In this document: in pieces, positions 13,175 through 13,926 of the stretch | How positions within the stretch are numbered: position 1 is the first letter of the stretch | Layout: every line of letters begins with the position of its first letter | Origin: JBBSEZ01 sp038239195 | GTDB lineage: Bacteria; Planctomycetota; Planctomycetia; Gemmatales; Gemmataceae | Reading direction: 5' to 3' | DNA: 13,926 nucleotides | NCBI GenBank assembly: GCA_038239195.1 | Contig: JBBSEZ010000264.1 | Coordinates: forward strand, 1-13,926 | Made by a program: the position numbers and the translations under genes | Notes under the pieces: generated by a model | What the model saw: only the letters and a program-made list of their open reading frames with translations | Database searches by the model: none | Told to the model about the DNA's origin: nothing

Positions 13175-13926
13175 ATGGACGACAGGAGCAACGCCTTGCC
13201 GGGCCGCCGACGCTGGCTGCGGCAAGTGGGCGGCGGCTTCGGCTCGCTGGCCCTCGCCGGGCTGCTGGGCGAGGAGGCGCGGGCGGCGGGGGGGAGCAAC
13301 CCGCTGGCGGTCAAGCCGCCTCATTTCAAGGCGCGGGCCAAGCGGGTGATCTTCCTGTTCATGCCCGGCGGGCCCTCGCAGGTGGACACGTTCGACCCCA
13401 AGCCGAGGCTGACGAAAGACCACGGCAAGCCGTCGCCCAAGTTGTACCTGGGCCAGCGCAGGAACCTGCTCGGCTCGCCCTGGAAGTTCCGCAAGTACGG
13501 CAAGGCCGGGATCGAGGTCAGCGACCTCTTTCCGCAGGTGGCGTCGTGCATCGACGACGTCTGCGTCATCCGCTCGATGGTGGCCGACGACGTCAACCAC
13601 CCCGGCGGCTGCCTGCAAATGAACACGGGGGAGCGCGTGGCCTCGCGCCCCAGCCTCGGCTCGTGGGTGACGTATGGCCTGGGCAGCGAGAACCAGAACC
13701 TGCCCGGGTTCGTCGCCATCGGCCCAGGCCCGCTGATCGAAGGCGCGCGGCAGTACGGGCCCAGCTTTCTGCCGGCGGCGTACCAGGGCACGTTCGTGTC
13801 CGACGTCCGCCGGCCGATCCGCAACCTGACCAACCCGGAGGTCGGCCCCGCCCGGCACCGGGGCGGGGGGGTGGCGCCGGGGCCCCGCAAACCCTTGAAA
13901 CACCCAGGCCCGCCCCCCCGCACCCG
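13175..13926 (+). CDS. DUF1501 (sulfatase-like) Tat-exported protein, partial
   Basis: The ATG at 13175 is preceded by GGAGGAG six bases upstream, and the frame runs off the right edge after 250 codons (the family is usually 430-480 residues). The N-terminus has a twin-arginine signal (GRRRWLRQVGGGFGSLALAG, residues 10-29). The core begins with KRVIFLFMPGGPSQVDTFDP, then LFPQVASCIDDVCVIRSM, NHPGGCLQMNTGE and PGFVAIGPGPLI, all typical of DUF1501, which belongs to the alkaline phosphatase/sulfatase-like superfamily. The reaction is not established. It forms the usual pair with the upstream DUF1549/DUF1553 gene and is probably exported folded. From about residue 228 (13856 on) the sequence stops resembling the family and becomes G/C runs, most likely poor contig-end sequence. 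Confidence 0.9.
   Translation, partial: MDDRSNALPGRRRWLRQVGGGFGSLALAGLLGEEARAAGGSNPLAVKPPHFKARAKRVIFLFMPGGPSQVDTFDPKPRLTKDHGKPSPKLYLGQRRNLLGSPWKFRKYGKAGIEVSDLFPQVASCIDDVCVIRSMVADDVNHPGGCLQMNTGERVASRPSLGSWVTYGLGSENQNLPGFVAIGPGPLIEGARQYGPSFLPAAYQGTFVSDVRRPIRNLTNPEVGPARHRGGGVAPGPRKPLKHPGPPPRT

Noticed and set aside
12581..13903. 440-residue minus-strand frame at the right end
   Set aside because: Antisense to the DUF1553 and DUF1501 coding sequences, which carry clear family motifs.
1..13926. tRNA or rRNA genes
   Set aside because: I saw no cloverleaf-like segments with a TTCGA arm or ribosomal RNA motifs; a covariance-model scan would be needed to exclude small RNAs.

Overview
The window looks like a GC-rich chromosome piece from a planctomycete, probably of the Gemmata/Gemmataceae type. 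Three things point there: a cytochrome-domain DUF1549/DUF1553 gene followed by a Tat-exported DUF1501 gene, a leucine-rich-repeat protein with the planctomycete TIGR02996 'repeat-companion' N-terminus, and a CpsD-like/ExeA-like ATPase pair. Both ends are cut: the left end lies inside an insertion sequence, the right end inside the DUF1501 gene. Family calls were made by reading motifs, without a database search.

Left part (1-600): the last codons and right end of what looks like an IS5-type element, abutting the 3' remnant of a DUF4142 gene that it seems to have split. Next comes a small CsbD-like stress gene with a one-base frameshift, whose 3' end is overwritten by an imperfect palindromic element of about 88 bp. 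Minus-strand unit (2584 to 646): an ExeA/GspA-type AAA ATPase followed by a CpsD/ParA-like P-loop protein with a degenerate Walker A, the kind of pair found with exopolysaccharide export. Divergent from it: a small protein of 81 residues, then a large YMR196W-type glucosidase (GH63/MGH1-like) in which one extra base separates the C-terminal 117 residues. A head-to-head pair of palindromic repeats separates it from an MFS transporter.

Middle (7300-9180): a minus-strand TIGR02996/LRR protein, convergent with the MFS gene and frameshifted near its C-terminus, then a 460-bp upstream region with a near-perfect 30-bp inverted repeat. Right part (9181-13926): an apparent plus-strand operon of an NTF2-like protein, a PSCyt1-DUF1549-LamG-like-DUF1553 protein and the start of a DUF1501 protein. 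The last ~70 bases look like degraded contig-end sequence.

I do not see a clear new multi-gene system. The most notable features are the family of palindromic repeats, the mobile-element scars at the left end, the lysine-less Walker A ATPase, and three single-base frameshifts. Two of the frameshifts sit in G/C runs and may be assembly errors rather than biology.
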